A DNA stretch of 64,000 bases from an uncultured Flavobacteriaceae bacterium (GCA_947494565.1 CANLVG010000004.1:248001-312000); one strand, 5' to 3'. Positions 25,211-34,529 are shown, counted from the first letter of the stretch. Translations and numbers: made by a program. Notes: generated from the letters alone by a model not told the origin.

Positions 25211-27037
25211 TTATTCTCTTTCCAAAGTATCCCACCAGTATTTCTTCAATAGCACGCTGGTCAGTATCAAGACGCCACTCCAAATGACCATTTCCGTATT
25301 TTGACGGAGCATAAAATACATCGGGATGACCACCTGTGCCATTTGCCAGATGATTCCAACGATGATATTGAACGCATCCCGTTTGAAATCCAGATTGGGT
25401 ACAAATTTTGGGTCTTCGGCCATTACTTCCCGTTGTATCGGGCCCCAAAAACCCCACGGTTTGGTTTGTTTATAAAACTGTTTGATCTGTTCTCTGTTGG
25501 GTAGCGGTTCTATATAAGTTCCGATGATACATCCCATAAAGGCAAAGGCAAAAATCAACGGGAAGACAAAGATGTCAACGTATTCCGCGAAGAACATGAA
25601 CTTTATGGTTGAAGCGATCAATCCGAATAACATCCCCCAGAAATAACCATTGCCGGAAAAGCGCCACCAGATCCATTTCAAGACATTGGCGGCTACATAC
25701 CCTCCATAAAGAGACGAACTCAACCATAGAATCAAGGAATTCAGGGAGCCGGCATTAAAACCGAAAACGATCCCCACCATCACCAGGACCAGGGACGAAA
25801 TAATACTTAGGCGAACCAATTTTTTATCCGGAGCCCCGGGGTTGATGTATTTTTTATAAATATCATTGACAATATAGGCCGGTGCGGAATTTACAAAGGC
25901 CGCAAAGGTACCCATAAAGGCCGCTAAAAAACCGGCAAGCATTAAGCCCTTCAGACCCACCGGAAGAAATTTGTTGATGGCCATAGGCAGTACTTGTTCA
26001 AAATCTAGGGTTGTGCCCATAGCGGTTAATTCGGGGCCTAGATAGACCAGAGCCAATACCGCAAAGCCGATGATCATGAAATATCTGGGAATATATAGGA
26101 CACAAATGGTCAGAAAGCTCATTTTCGCCGCTTCTGCGGGTGTTTTGGTGGCCAATATCCGTTGCATATCATAGCTGGGAACTGGCCCTGCAATCGAGGC
26201 GAAAATACCTTTAAGCACCATGAGGATAAACAAGATTCCGAAGAGGTCGAATCCGTCGGAGGCAATTTTATGGTTTACCTGCGGAAAGGCCGAGTTGCTC
26301 CAATCCAGATCAAGGTTCCATCCGAACCATAGTTTGTCCCAAGTGTCCGGTACTACTGTAGCGATTTGTTCCGCCGTGACCATATTGTAGGCCACAATAC
26401 CGACACCGATACAGGCAATGGTCATGATAATGAACTGCATCACTTCGGTGGCTACCACACTATGCATTCCGCCCTTGACGGTGTACAACGAGGTCAATCC
26501 GCATATGATGAGCGCATAGCTTCTGGCTGACGAAACTTGATAGCCCAAGAACTCAAAACCCATATCCCACGGAAGGATCGAGGTGCAGTATTTACCGATG
26601 CCCTCAAAGAAATAGGCAATGAACCCCAGTACGCTGATGACCGCGAAAATGACGATGATGATATGGGAAAGTTTGGCTCCCTTTCCATCCCCGAAACGAA
26701 AGGTGATCCATTCCGCTCCGGTCATCACATTCGAACGGCGCATCCAAATGGCGAGATAGACGAAAACGAAGACTTGGTTCCAGACGGGCCAAAGCCAGGG
26801 GAGCCATGCGCTCTTCAATCCGTAAACAAAGAGGATGCCCACGCTCCACATGGTACCTGAAATATCGAACATACCAGAGGCATTGCTTAAACCTAGGTAG
26901 TACCAAGGCAGTTCATTTCCCCCTAAAAAATAGGACTCCAGATTTTTGGATGATTTTTTGGAGAGGTAAAAACCGAGGGCCAGAACGCCTACTACATAGG
27001 CGATTACAATTCCGATATCCCAAGGGGAGAGGGTCAT
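25211..27037 (-). CDS. Sodium/solute symporter, SSS family (SGLT-like)
   Basis: A 608-residue secondary transporter with about 13-14 hydrophobic segments, long for SSS because of C-terminal additions. The SSS signature is visible as DIGIVIAYVVGVLALGFYLS at helix 1, the ESYFLGGNELPWYYLGLS loop, NASGMFDISGTMWSVGILF, the SLYTVKGGMHSVVATEVMQ region and LMLAGFLAAFMGTFAAFVNS (Na+ site motif around helix 8). A C-terminal SSS-like segment with EPLPNREQIKQFYKQTKPWG is typical of Bacteroidota SGLT-like members found in sugar clusters. It probably imports a monosaccharide or N-acetyl sugar with Na+. It is the first gene of the five-gene operon. The promoter should lie in the 27038-27449 spacer. Confidence 0.92.
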   Translation of the reverse strand: MTLSPWDIGIVIAYVVGVLALGFYLSKKSSKNLESYFLGGNELPWYYLGLSNASGMFDISGTMWSVGILFVYGLKSAWLPWLWPVWNQVFVFVYLAIWMRRSNVMTGAEWITFRFGDGKGAKLSHIIIVIFAVISVLGFIAYFFEGIGKYCTSILPWDMGFEFLGYQVSSARSYALIICGLTSLYTVKGGMHSVVATEVMQFIIMTIACIGVGIVAYNMVTAEQIATVVPDTWDKLWFGWNLDLDWSNSAFPQVNHKIASDGFDLFGILFILMVLKGIFASIAGPVPSYDMQRILATKTPAEAAKMSFLTICVLYIPRYFMIIGFAVLALVYLGPELTAMGTTLDFEQVLPMAINKFLPVGLKGLMLAGFLAAFMGTFAAFVNSAPAYIVNDIYKKYINPGAPDKKLVRLSIISSLVLVMVGIVFGFNAGSLNSLILWLSSSLYGGYVAANVLKWIWWRFSGNGYFWGMLFGLIASTIKFMFFAEYVDIFVFPLIFAFAFMGCIIGTYIEPLPNREQIKQFYKQTKPWGFWGPIQREVMAEDPKFVPNLDFKRDAFNIIVGIIWQMAQVVIPMYFMLRQNTEMVIWSGVLILTSVLLKKYWWDTLERE

Positions 27038-27449
27038 TTCGTACGGTGGTTAAACTTACAATCTCCTAAGATAGTCAATGTTGGCAATTATTTGGTAAAG
27101 AGGCCTAGAATCGATTGCTCCTGTTTTTTTGCCCTAAAAAGAGTAGGCTACGACCCGATGAAATGCAATGGAAAGCCAATTATTCCTACGATACTTAATA
27201 CCAAGATAGTCGAAGATGTGCTTCAGTCGAACGATGCAGCTTTTAGCCAATTATGATTTAAAAGAGTATTTGAAGAATTAAATATCAGGCGGAAAGCTCC
27301 CTGGGGAAATGCTAAATCCGATGCGGACGCAATACCAAATTGTGAACCTGATTAATCGGTTTCAACCAAGATGATTCGAAACGTAAAACCATTGATTTTG
27401 GCCTGCCTAAAAACCCTATTATTGGTGAGTGCTCATCCCTGCGCACTAT
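27038..27449. other. Gene-poor spacer, with a short open stretch that may be a gene remnant
   Basis: About 410 bp separate the symporter start from the tRNA. No convincing full gene is seen. On the plus strand one frame is open from near 27033 to a TGA at 27254-27256 and, after that stop, for another 32 codons to a TAA at 27353. An ATG at 27158 would give only 32 residues (MKCNGKPIIPTILNTKIVED...). A one-base shift near the TGA would instead give YDLKEYLKN and stop. This may be the decayed end of a gene or just chance. The symporter operon promoter must also be here: TAAGTTTA (minus strand, near 27050) is a poor match to TAnnTTTG. Confidence 0.35.
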
Positions 27450-27524
27450 TGGTGGCCTCACCAGGACTCGAACCTGGATCTAAAGTTTAGGAAACTTCTA
27501 TTCTATCCCTTGAACTATGAGGCC
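27450..27524 (-). tRNA. trnR: tRNA-Arg, anticodon CCT
   Basis: Read on the minus strand, the gene folds into a full cloverleaf. Acceptor GGCCTCA (27524 down to 27518) pairs with TGAGGCC. The D arm is GTTC-AAGGGATA-GAAT, the anticodon arm is GAAGT-TTCCTAA-ACTTT with anticodon CCT, the variable loop is AGAT, and the T arm is CCAGG-TTCGAGT-CCTGG. The discriminator base is A at 27453 and CCA is encoded at 27452-27450. CCT reads AGG arginine codons. It stands alone between two minus-strand operons. Confidence 0.95.
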
Positions 27525-27620
27525 ATTAAATATGGATGGCAAAAATAAAACTTTTAATGATACCAAACTTCAATTAGTACTGTAGGATTCATAGCGCAAG
27601 TCAGGACATCACTGCGATGG

Positions 27621-29024
27621 TTATTGCCTATTGTTGATTAGCTTGATATTTTTGTTTTCCGATAGTATCCGATGGGCCAAAGAGTCAGTAACTTTCGTTT
27701 TCCATAGATAAATTCTTTGAAGACGGGTCAGTTTTGGCAGCAATTCCAACACCCCTACAGAGACCTCCGTATGGTAGAGATTGAGGGATTCTAAATGCGT
27801 CAACTGGGCCAAATGCTGCAGGCCTTTGTCGGTAATGGGATTCCCACTGAGATTTAACTTCATCAAGTTATCCAGTCGTGCTATTTTTTTGAGGGATGCA
27901 TCGGTTAGTTGGGCATTGCTCAAGTCGAGCCAAATCAATTGTTCTTTGAGGTCGGTCAAGAGGTCAAGACTGCTCAGTGCGATCGGTTTTTCGCTCAAAC
28001 TAAAATTGGCCTCTAACAAATAGTTGTCTTTCATCAGTCGATTTATGATGAAACCATCATCGATAAGGGAATCAATGGTCGTCTGGTTGGCGGGTGGGAC
28101 CTCCCTACTCAAAACCGTGTTCTTATCAAGTCCCAAATAGTTAGTGATGGTCTGGATAGTCTTTTTTTCGGAATCCAAATCGGTGACAAATCCGTTCGGC
28201 GGCGCTCCAGAACTGATCCACCATTCGATAATAGCAACCTCTTGCTGTGTCAAAGGCCTTTTTCCCTCTGAAGGCATAAAGTCATCATGTACTTCGGGCA
28301 ACGTAATTCTCCTGAAAAGTTCACTGGCTTGAACGTCTCCGGGTATAAGTACTTCGCCGTGGTCCCCGCCTTTCATCATGCTAGCATAGGATGTCAGTAG
28401 TAAATCCCCTTTCTTTTTTCCAGTGTTGTGACAGCTAGTGCATTTCTGTTCCATCATCGGTGCAATCAAATCTAGATAGACATCCGCTGAATCCAAGACC
28501 GTTACTTTGGGCCGTGGTTCTTTTTTCGGGGGAAGTCCGGCAACCGTGCGAACCGTATTCGGTGCATATTCCCATAAGTAAGTAGATCCGTGTGTGAGAT
28601 TCCCTCCCAAATGTCCTGTATAGACCATTGTGGCCAGTGCTAAAGCAACGAAAACCCACTGCATTGGCCTATGGTTGTCTTTTTGCTTTTTAAAAACAAG
28701 ATAGCAGAGGAGGCAGGAGACCAAAACGGCCACACCGCTCCATTTATGCCAAAATAAGGTATCCGTATCATAGTCTCCCGAAAGTGATAATAGATACCCC
28801 AATAGAATGGCCAAAGCGGCACTTGCAGCCCCTAGTCCCCATAAATAAATGAGGAATGGCCTTAGAGAATAGAATTTGGGTTGACCGGTAGCCCATTGCG
28901 CTATAGCGGCCAAAGCCAAAAACCCAATGGGGAGATGTACTACCAAAGGATGAAAACGTCCCAAGAAGATGATGAAATCAGAAGGGTCTTCAAGTAGATT
29001 ACTGAGTAAAAAGGTCAACTCCAT
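27621..29024 (-). CDS. Membrane c-type cytochrome with DUF2231-like membrane domain and leucine-rich repeats
   Basis: A 467-residue protein that fuses three parts. Residues about 20-140 hold four hydrophobic segments of a DUF2231-like membrane domain (FHPLVVHLPIGFLALAAIAQ starts it). Residues about 190-275 are a planctomycete-type cytochrome c domain with haem motif CTSCH near 195 and the distal FMPSEGKRPLTQQEVAIIEW, where Met is a probable axial ligand. Residues about 345-460 are leucine-rich repeats (LDLSNAQLTDASLKKIARL, LNLSGNPITDKGLQHLAQL). The combination is common in genes next to DUF1501/PSD1 pairs. It is probably an inner-membrane cytochrome with its haem and repeats in the periplasm. 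It lies six bases after the propeller gene and ends the operon. No biochemical role is established. Confidence 0.84.
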   Translation of the reverse strand: MELTFLLSNLLEDPSDFIIFLGRFHPLVVHLPIGFLALAAIAQWATGQPKFYSLRPFLIYLWGLGAASAALAILLGYLLSLSGDYDTDTLFWHKWSGVAVLVSCLLCYLVFKKQKDNHRPMQWVFVALALATMVYTGHLGGNLTHGSTYLWEYAPNTVRTVAGLPPKKEPRPKVTVLDSADVYLDLIAPMMEQKCTSCHNTGKKKGDLLLTSYASMMKGGDHGEVLIPGDVQASELFRRITLPEVHDDFMPSEGKRPLTQQEVAIIEWWISSGAPPNGFVTDLDSEKKTIQTITNYLGLDKNTVLSREVPPANQTTIDSLIDDGFIINRLMKDNYLLEANFSLSEKPIALSSLDLLTDLKEQLIWLDLSNAQLTDASLKKIARLDNLMKLNLSGNPITDKGLQHLAQLTHLESLNLYHTEVSVGVLELLPKLTRLQRIYLWKTKVTDSLAHRILSENKNIKLINNRQ

Positions 29025-29030
29025 TCCAAT

Positions 29031-29951
29031 TTATTTCAGGGGGGTGTCTTTTAAGGGTATTCCGTTAGTGGTTAGCATTTGAAAATGATGCACGTTGTGC
29101 CCAGAGTAGCTCCAGACTATCTTTTTAGCACGATCGACCTCAAATAATTTGATGCCTTCTTTCGCTCCATAACTGGCGATAACCGTGTTTCCATTTGGCA
29201 ATCGTTGGGCCCCACAAGGATCTGCCAAAGGATTGCCGTTAAAATCGGAATTCACTACCGACCAAACGATTGCGCCATCTGAATCAAATTCAACAACTCG
29301 ATTTCCATTGGTAAGGGTAACCAGGGTATTTCCATTTTGCAAACGAATGGCCGTAAAAGGCCAGGTCTTCGCTTTTCTTCCGCCAAAATCTTCAAAATCA
29401 GTACTTAAAACACTTAAAATGGCACCATTGGAATTATATTCCTTGACGGCGAACGCCAATAAATGGGGAACCAAATAATTTCCATTTTCCAATTTTCTGG
29501 CCATTCGAGTTTGCATGTGTACATTATCGGTTTCTGGTTCTAAGGGAACACTTTTAACAACTTCTCCATTGGAATCGACTTCTATTATCCTTGGGCTTTT
29601 CCCAGATTCGGTAATCATGGTATTTCCATTTTGAAGGCGAACGGCAGTTCCCAATTCCATGGATTCTTCTGCTCGTGAGTACCGAAAAATGACTTCTTTA
29701 TTGGTATTGTATTCGGCTACGACATCAGCCCAACAGATTAAGATATTTCCATTTTTCAGAACATACCCGTCACGTGCTCCGGGTTTTCCTGAATCCCAGA
29801 TTTCTTCACCTGATTCTCCTATAATTCCTGTAAACTGAGGGCCTGCAACAAAAAAGGAATGCCTGATTTCTACTACCTCCTGTCCGAAAAAGGCAATCGG
29901 AAGAAGTATTATAAGATAAATGGTCCTAGTCAACTTCGTAGTTATGGTCAT
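29031..29951 (-). CDS. Secreted beta-propeller protein of quinoprotein/arylsulfotransferase-like type
   Basis: A 306-residue exported propeller. The signal peptide is TRTIYLIILLPIAFFGQ (cleavage near FFGQ). At least five copies of a short blade motif occur: LKNGNILICWADVV, RLQNGNTMITESGKS, LENGNYLVPHLLAF, RLQNGNTLVTLTNG and LPNGNTVIASYGA, each followed by a V/IxEfDxdGxivw strand. This NGN-rich pattern is shared with arylsulfotransferase- and PQQ-like propellers of Bacteroidota. No catalytic motif of a sulfotransferase or quinoprotein dehydrogenase can be confirmed by eye, so it may be a binding or scaffold protein. It is six bases before the cytochrome gene and 89 bases after the DUF1501 gene on the same strand, which supports one operon. 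Confidence 0.75.
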   Translation of the reverse strand: MTITTKLTRTIYLIILLPIAFFGQEVVEIRHSFFVAGPQFTGIIGESGEEIWDSGKPGARDGYVLKNGNILICWADVVAEYNTNKEVIFRYSRAEESMELGTAVRLQNGNTMITESGKSPRIIEVDSNGEVVKSVPLEPETDNVHMQTRMARKLENGNYLVPHLLAFAVKEYNSNGAILSVLSTDFEDFGGRKAKTWPFTAIRLQNGNTLVTLTNGNRVVEFDSDGAIVWSVVNSDFNGNPLADPCGAQRLPNGNTVIASYGAKEGIKLFEVDRAKKIVWSYSGHNVHHFQMLTTNGIPLKDTPLK

Positions 29952-30040
29952 TTAGTTTATTTGCTCTTTTCATAATACGCAGCCTTTAAGTGGAGAGAAA
30001 CAACGAATACATTACTTCGTGTTTCCAACGTTATGCTTTT

Positions 30041-31486
30041 TCAAGCTAAAATATCCTTTACCACATGTCCGTGCACATCGGTTAATCGAATATCACGCCC
30101 TCCAAACCGAAAGGTCAATAATTCATGGTTAATTCCTAGTAAATGCAGTATGGTAGCATGTAGATCGTGTATGGTGACTTCATTTTCGATAACGCGATAC
30201 CCATACTCATCGGTACGTCCGAAGATCGTTCCTCCTTTAATTCCTGCTCCGGCCATCCACATACTGCAGGCCGAAGGATTGTGGTCTCGTCCGTCGGTGC
30301 CCTGGGCAAAGGGCGTTCTGCCGAATTCACCGGTCCATACGACCAAGGTCTCTTCCAACATGCCCCGCGATTTTAAGTCTTTCAACAAGCCGGCAATAGG
30401 TTGATCTACGGCATGTGCATTGGCTTCATGGCCTTTTTTGAGATTGCTGTGTTGGTCCCAACGATCAGCGCCTACATTTGGGCAGGTCAATTCAATAAAG
30501 CGCACGCCCCGCTCAACGAGTCGTCGGGCTAAAAGGCATTGCGCGGCATAACCGCGGGTATGCGGGTCATCGGAATCAAATCCGTATAACTTTTTAGTGG
30601 CTTTGGTTTCATCCGAAAACTCGGTTAATTCCGGAATGGAAGACTGCATCTTATAGGCCAATTCGTAGTTTGAAATGGCCGATTCTACGGCATCGACTTC
30701 GCCCATTTTACCCATTAAACTATGGTCCATTTGTTCGATGAACCGTAATTTTTCTTCTTGAAGGTTTGGTACCCCTTCTTTTGGGGCAATATTAGCTACC
30801 GGTTCGGCTCCGGCTTTTAAAATCGAGGCCTGATAGGATGCGGGCAAGAAGCCGTTTTTGAAATTATCGAGTCCGCCGGGGGGAATCAAACCACCATCCA
30901 AAACCACATAACCCGGAATATTTTTATTTTCACTTCCCAGGCCATAGGTCATCCATGAACCCATACTAGGTCGACCTTGAATGCCGCTTCCGGTATGTAG
31001 AAAATAATTAGCGTTGGTATGTTCCGGAAATTTTGAAGTCAAGGAGCGTATTAGGGCAATATCATCCACACAACTTGCAATATGGGGAAACAGATCGCTC
31101 ACGGGTATCCCAGATTCCCCGTATTTTTTAAAATCCCAAGGACTCTTCAAAATCTTGCCCACATTGTCGAATTGTGTGGCGTCTACCTTGAATTTTTTTC
31201 GCGGATCCTCGCCATTTTCTCGAGCTAGTCTTGGTTTTGGGTCAAAAGAATCTACCTGTGAAACCCCACCATCCATGTAGAGGAAAATCACATTTTTGGC
31301 TTTGGGCAAATAATGCGGACCTAGATACAAATCGGGTTTTGAAGCGATTGGTTTTTTGCGGTCACAGCCTATGGGTAAGGCTCCAAAAAGACTCGTAAAA
31401 GCCAATGCGCCAAATCCCCCTTTGCATATGCCCAGCATTTCACGTCTTGAAAGCGGCCTTTTCATAAAGTTGTGGTACTTGCTCAT
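30041..31486 (-). CDS. DUF1501 family protein (sulfatase-fold relative)
   Basis: A 481-residue exported DUF1501 protein. DUF1501 proteins share the alkaline phosphatase/sulfatase fold, and their activity is not known. The N-terminus has a twin-arginine-like run (KRPLSRREMLGICKGGFGAL), so Tat export is likely. Conserved parts are VIFLYMDGGVSQVDSFDPKP (metal-site Asp pair), HTNANYFLHTGSGIQGRPSMG, VVLDGGLIPPGG, RLVERGVRFIELTC and VVWTGEFGRTPFAQGTDGRDH, the last being the family signature. Its start overlaps the PSD1 gene stop by one base (TGATG), so the two are coupled. DUF1501 and PSD1 genes form a well-known pair in Planctomycetes and in marine Bacteroidota, where they occur near sulfatases. 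The reaction is unassigned. Confidence 0.9.
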   Translation of the reverse strand: MSKYHNFMKRPLSRREMLGICKGGFGALAFTSLFGALPIGCDRKKPIASKPDLYLGPHYLPKAKNVIFLYMDGGVSQVDSFDPKPRLARENGEDPRKKFKVDATQFDNVGKILKSPWDFKKYGESGIPVSDLFPHIASCVDDIALIRSLTSKFPEHTNANYFLHTGSGIQGRPSMGSWMTYGLGSENKNIPGYVVLDGGLIPPGGLDNFKNGFLPASYQASILKAGAEPVANIAPKEGVPNLQEEKLRFIEQMDHSLMGKMGEVDAVESAISNYELAYKMQSSIPELTEFSDETKATKKLYGFDSDDPHTRGYAAQCLLARRLVERGVRFIELTCPNVGADRWDQHSNLKKGHEANAHAVDQPIAGLLKDLKSRGMLEETLVVWTGEFGRTPFAQGTDGRDHNPSACSMWMAGAGIKGGTIFGRTDEYGYRVIENEVTIHDLHATILHLLGINHELLTFRFGGRDIRLTDVHGHVVKDILA

Positions 31487-34416
31487 CAGACGAGGTATAT
31501 AAATTCCTTTAAGTTAAAGATACTGTGACAATAATGCTTCCAAAGTTCAAGTTCTTTGTGTTCCGAATACTCCTTATGTGCTTCTAATTTCTTGAGCATA
31601 GCCATGAATTCCTTGGCTTTTTGCACTTCATTAGGCGACGGTTTTCGTGCCAAGGAATGCAAGTATATCCAGGTCACTCGTTCCTCGAAGGTGAGGTTTT
31701 CTTGAGTCAATAGTCGTTGTGCCATGCGTTCGGCTTGTTGTGCGACAAAGGGGTCGTTCATAATGATCAGCGATTGGGAGGGAACGTTGGTCACATCGCG
31801 TTTGCCGAACGTACTAAAAGGAATGGGACGGTCAAAAGTGGTCATCATGGGTTCTAGGAAATTACGTCTCACTTCTAGGTAAATACTTCTTCTGCCATCG
31901 CCATCAAGGGGCCCGGAATTTTGAGGTCGCCCTCGCCCTTGCATAAAATCTGTCAAGTAGGTAGCCACCGGGCGGCCATAAAGACTGTCGTTCAAACTTT
32001 GGGAAGCTACTAGAATTCCATCGCGAATGGCTTCGGATTCCAATCTCCGTACCGGAAACGAAGCTAGGTATACATTGGTCGGATCTGCCTCAGGAAGAGC
32101 GTCGGTGTGCAAGGTGCTTCTTTTGAAGGCATTGCTCAAGACTATCGATCGGATTATTTTCTTGACCGACCAACCCTCATTCTGAAATGTTAGGGCGAGA
32201 TAATCCAGAAGTTCAGGGTGGGAAGGAAGCTTTCCTTGCAGTCCAAAATTATCTACGGTTTCTACAATTCCCCTACCGAATAAATGATGCCAAATACGAT
32301 TCACCATTACCCGTGCTGTCAACGGATTGTCTTTGTGCAATATCGCATTGGCCAATTCCATTCTACCACTACCTTCCGATGTAAAGGGGACTTTTCCTTG
32401 AGGTAGCGCGGACAAAAAACCTCTCGGAATATGTTCTTCGGAAGGCTCTTGGTGATTGCCGCGATTAAAGATAGGGCTGTCAATGCCGAACCCGTCCGTG
32501 ATTCCGTAAATAAAGAATGTGCTGGTCAAGTTTTTACCGAGCTGTCTTTCTTTTTTGATTGGAACCTTTAATTCAGGGAATCGGGAGGCAAGCTTTCCTT
32601 TTTTCAACCGTGCATTGAGCCGATCGATAGTACTGCGGAATTCAGATGAACCTTGCAGGGCTTGAGGTATTTTGGAATCATATGAAATCGCATACTGCGC
32701 TTCTACATAGGCGTCATCGGGAAGTTGGTATTTGTGGCCTTGATAGCCCCCGGGAAGTATTTCTAGGTACGCTTTATGACCCTTCCACGGTGTTACGTCG
32801 ACTGTATAGGTTTGCCACTTTTCGTGATCTACACGCATCTCCAATTCGCCGTAAATAGGGTCTTGGATCAACTGGAAATTATCAATGACCAGACGTATGG
32901 TGCTTTTAGCTCCTCGAGCCCGTACACTGATAAAATCCTTTTCCAGAATAAAATCCCGGGATTGTAAGGTGCCAAAGATTCCAGTTCCAAAAAGCCTGCT
33001 CGAAGCATGGCCGTCTTTCAGTTTTAGGAGTGTTCCCGTAACCGGATCGACAATGGGATTTCCGAAGGTCGTGCGGTTGCCAAATGCCACGCCGTTACTT
33101 TTCCATCCACTTAGATCGACGCCCCTGAAATCCCCGATGACCTGATACGTGGTGTCTGGTAGCACTTCCTTAGCCTTGGAATTGAATTTATCTTCGGCAA
33201 CGGTCGGCTCATTCCATGCGTCGGAAATCGTTTTGCGCATATAGGCCTGTACCTCCTCGATTTCCTTGGCAGTCTGTTCTTTCGTCTCCGACCAGTGCGC
33301 ATCAAGCGGCGTAAATCGTGTACTTTCCATCACCCCGTATAGCGAATAATAGTCGGCAGTGAGAATGGGATCGAATTTATGGTCATGACATTTGGCACAC
33401 GATACGGTTAGCCCTTGAAAGGTTTTAGAGGTCACATCTATGATGTTATCGATACGATCGGCCTCATCTTTCTTGATGTCGACCGGACTATGAGTGCCTT
33501 CTGCCATGGCGAAGAAAGCGGTGGCCAGGGGTGATTGCCCAATTCCGGATTCGGGATGGTAACGCTTAGTTTCCAACAAATCACCAGCGAGGTGTTCCCG
33601 CACCATTTGGTCATAGGGAATATCATCATTGAAGGCCCGGATAAGGTAGTCGCGATATTGCCAAGCACCTACGATGGAGTAATCAAATTCGTGGCCCTTG
33701 GTTTCCGCATAGCGAACCAGATCCATCCAATGTCTCGCCCAGCGTTCACCATAGGCCTTGGAGTTCAAATACTGATCGACCATTTTTTCATAAGCGTTCG
33801 ACGCGTTGTCTTCCTCATAGTTTTGTATCGCTTCGGGAGAAGGGGGTAGGCCGGTTAGCAAATAGGATACCCTTCGAATAAGTGAGTTTTTATTGGCTTC
33901 TGGGGATTTCACCAATTGTTTTTGGTTCAATTTCACGTCGATTAGCGAATCAATGACGGTAGTGCTCTTGTCGGATAGCTGGGCACTAGGTGTAATAAAG
34001 GCCCAATGTTCTTTCCATTCAGCTCCTTGATCGATCCATTTTTCCAGTAGCGCCTTTTCCCGTTCGGTCAGTTTGTAATTGGATTCTGGAGGGGGCATTA
34101 GTAGGTCTTCCTCCTTGTGGTTTATGCGATAGATCAATTGGCTTTTTGAAGGTTTTCCCGGCACAATGGCATGTCCTCCTTCTTTTAGCGCAGAAGTAGC
34201 TCCGTTATAGGTGTCCAATCGCAAATCGGCCTTGCGACCACTGGGATCGGGTCCATGGCATAAATAGCAATTTTGTACCAATATGGGGCGTATGTGAAAA
34301 TTAAAATCGACCGTTTCGGGTAAGGGTTCCGCAAAATCGTGACGGTCACTACAAGAGGACAGGAATACAATAAGACATCCTAGTGCAATACAACTATTTT
34401 TTCTGCGACCGAACAC
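31486..34416 (-). CDS. Planctomycete cytochrome C/PSD1 protein (PF07635, DUF1549, DUF1553)
   Basis: A 976-residue lipoprotein-like protein. The N-terminus has a lipobox-like SSC (LGCLIVFLSSCSD). The first cytochrome motif CYLCH (near residue 50) with GPDPSGRKADLRLD is the PSCyt1 domain. The DUF1549 domain spans about 155-370 and ends with a second haem-like motif CAKCHDHKFDPI. A beta-rich insert at about 420-580 resembles a carbohydrate-binding module. DUF1553 spans about 690-950 (GKVPFTSEGSGRMELANAIL, NRIWHHLFGRGIVETVDNFG). The start codon is GTG at 34416. It is first in the four-gene operon with DUF1501, the propeller and the membrane cytochrome. The pair is thought to work at the cell envelope, but no substrate is known. 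Confidence 0.92.
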   Translation of the reverse strand: MFGRRKNSCIALGCLIVFLSSCSDRHDFAEPLPETVDFNFHIRPILVQNCYLCHGPDPSGRKADLRLDTYNGATSALKEGGHAIVPGKPSKSQLIYRINHKEEDLLMPPPESNYKLTEREKALLEKWIDQGAEWKEHWAFITPSAQLSDKSTTVIDSLIDVKLNQKQLVKSPEANKNSLIRRVSYLLTGLPPSPEAIQNYEEDNASNAYEKMVDQYLNSKAYGERWARHWMDLVRYAETKGHEFDYSIVGAWQYRDYLIRAFNDDIPYDQMVREHLAGDLLETKRYHPESGIGQSPLATAFFAMAEGTHSPVDIKKDEADRIDNIIDVTSKTFQGLTVSCAKCHDHKFDPILTADYYSLYGVMESTRFTPLDAHWSETKEQTAKEIEEVQAYMRKTISDAWNEPTVAEDKFNSKAKEVLPDTTYQVIGDFRGVDLSGWKSNGVAFGNRTTFGNPIVDPVTGTLLKLKDGHASSRLFGTGIFGTLQSRDFILEKDFISVRARGAKSTIRLVIDNFQLIQDPIYGELEMRVDHEKWQTYTVDVTPWKGHKAYLEILPGGYQGHKYQLPDDAYVEAQYAISYDSKIPQALQGSSEFRSTIDRLNARLKKGKLASRFPELKVPIKKERQLGKNLTSTFFIYGITDGFGIDSPIFNRGNHQEPSEEHIPRGFLSALPQGKVPFTSEGSGRMELANAILHKDNPLTARVMVNRIWHHLFGRGIVETVDNFGLQGKLPSHPELLDYLALTFQNEGWSVKKIIRSIVLSNAFKRSTLHTDALPEADPTNVYLASFPVRRLESEAIRDGILVASQSLNDSLYGRPVATYLTDFMQGRGRPQNSGPLDGDGRRSIYLEVRRNFLEPMMTTFDRPIPFSTFGKRDVTNVPSQSLIIMNDPFVAQQAERMAQRLLTQENLTFEERVTWIYLHSLARKPSPNEVQKAKEFMAMLKKLEAHKEYSEHKELELWKHYCHSIFNLKEFIYLV

Positions 34417-34529
34417 GATGTGAGAGGGTTAGGGATGTCTCTCAAATATAAGGATTTATCTCCTCCCTTTCCATGTGATTTGTAAACTTCAGCCGTGTTC
34501 ATGAACCGGTCAAGCCATTTTTGGGATAC

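Noticed and set aside
25122-25457. Long open frame on the minus strand inside the symporter end
   Set aside because: It is out of frame with the clear symporter and DUF4434 genes, with no recognisable domain; an overlap artefact.
27450-27524. tRNA-Arg as the attachment site of an integrated island
   Set aside because: No integrase gene or second copy of the tRNA 3' end was noticed in the window.
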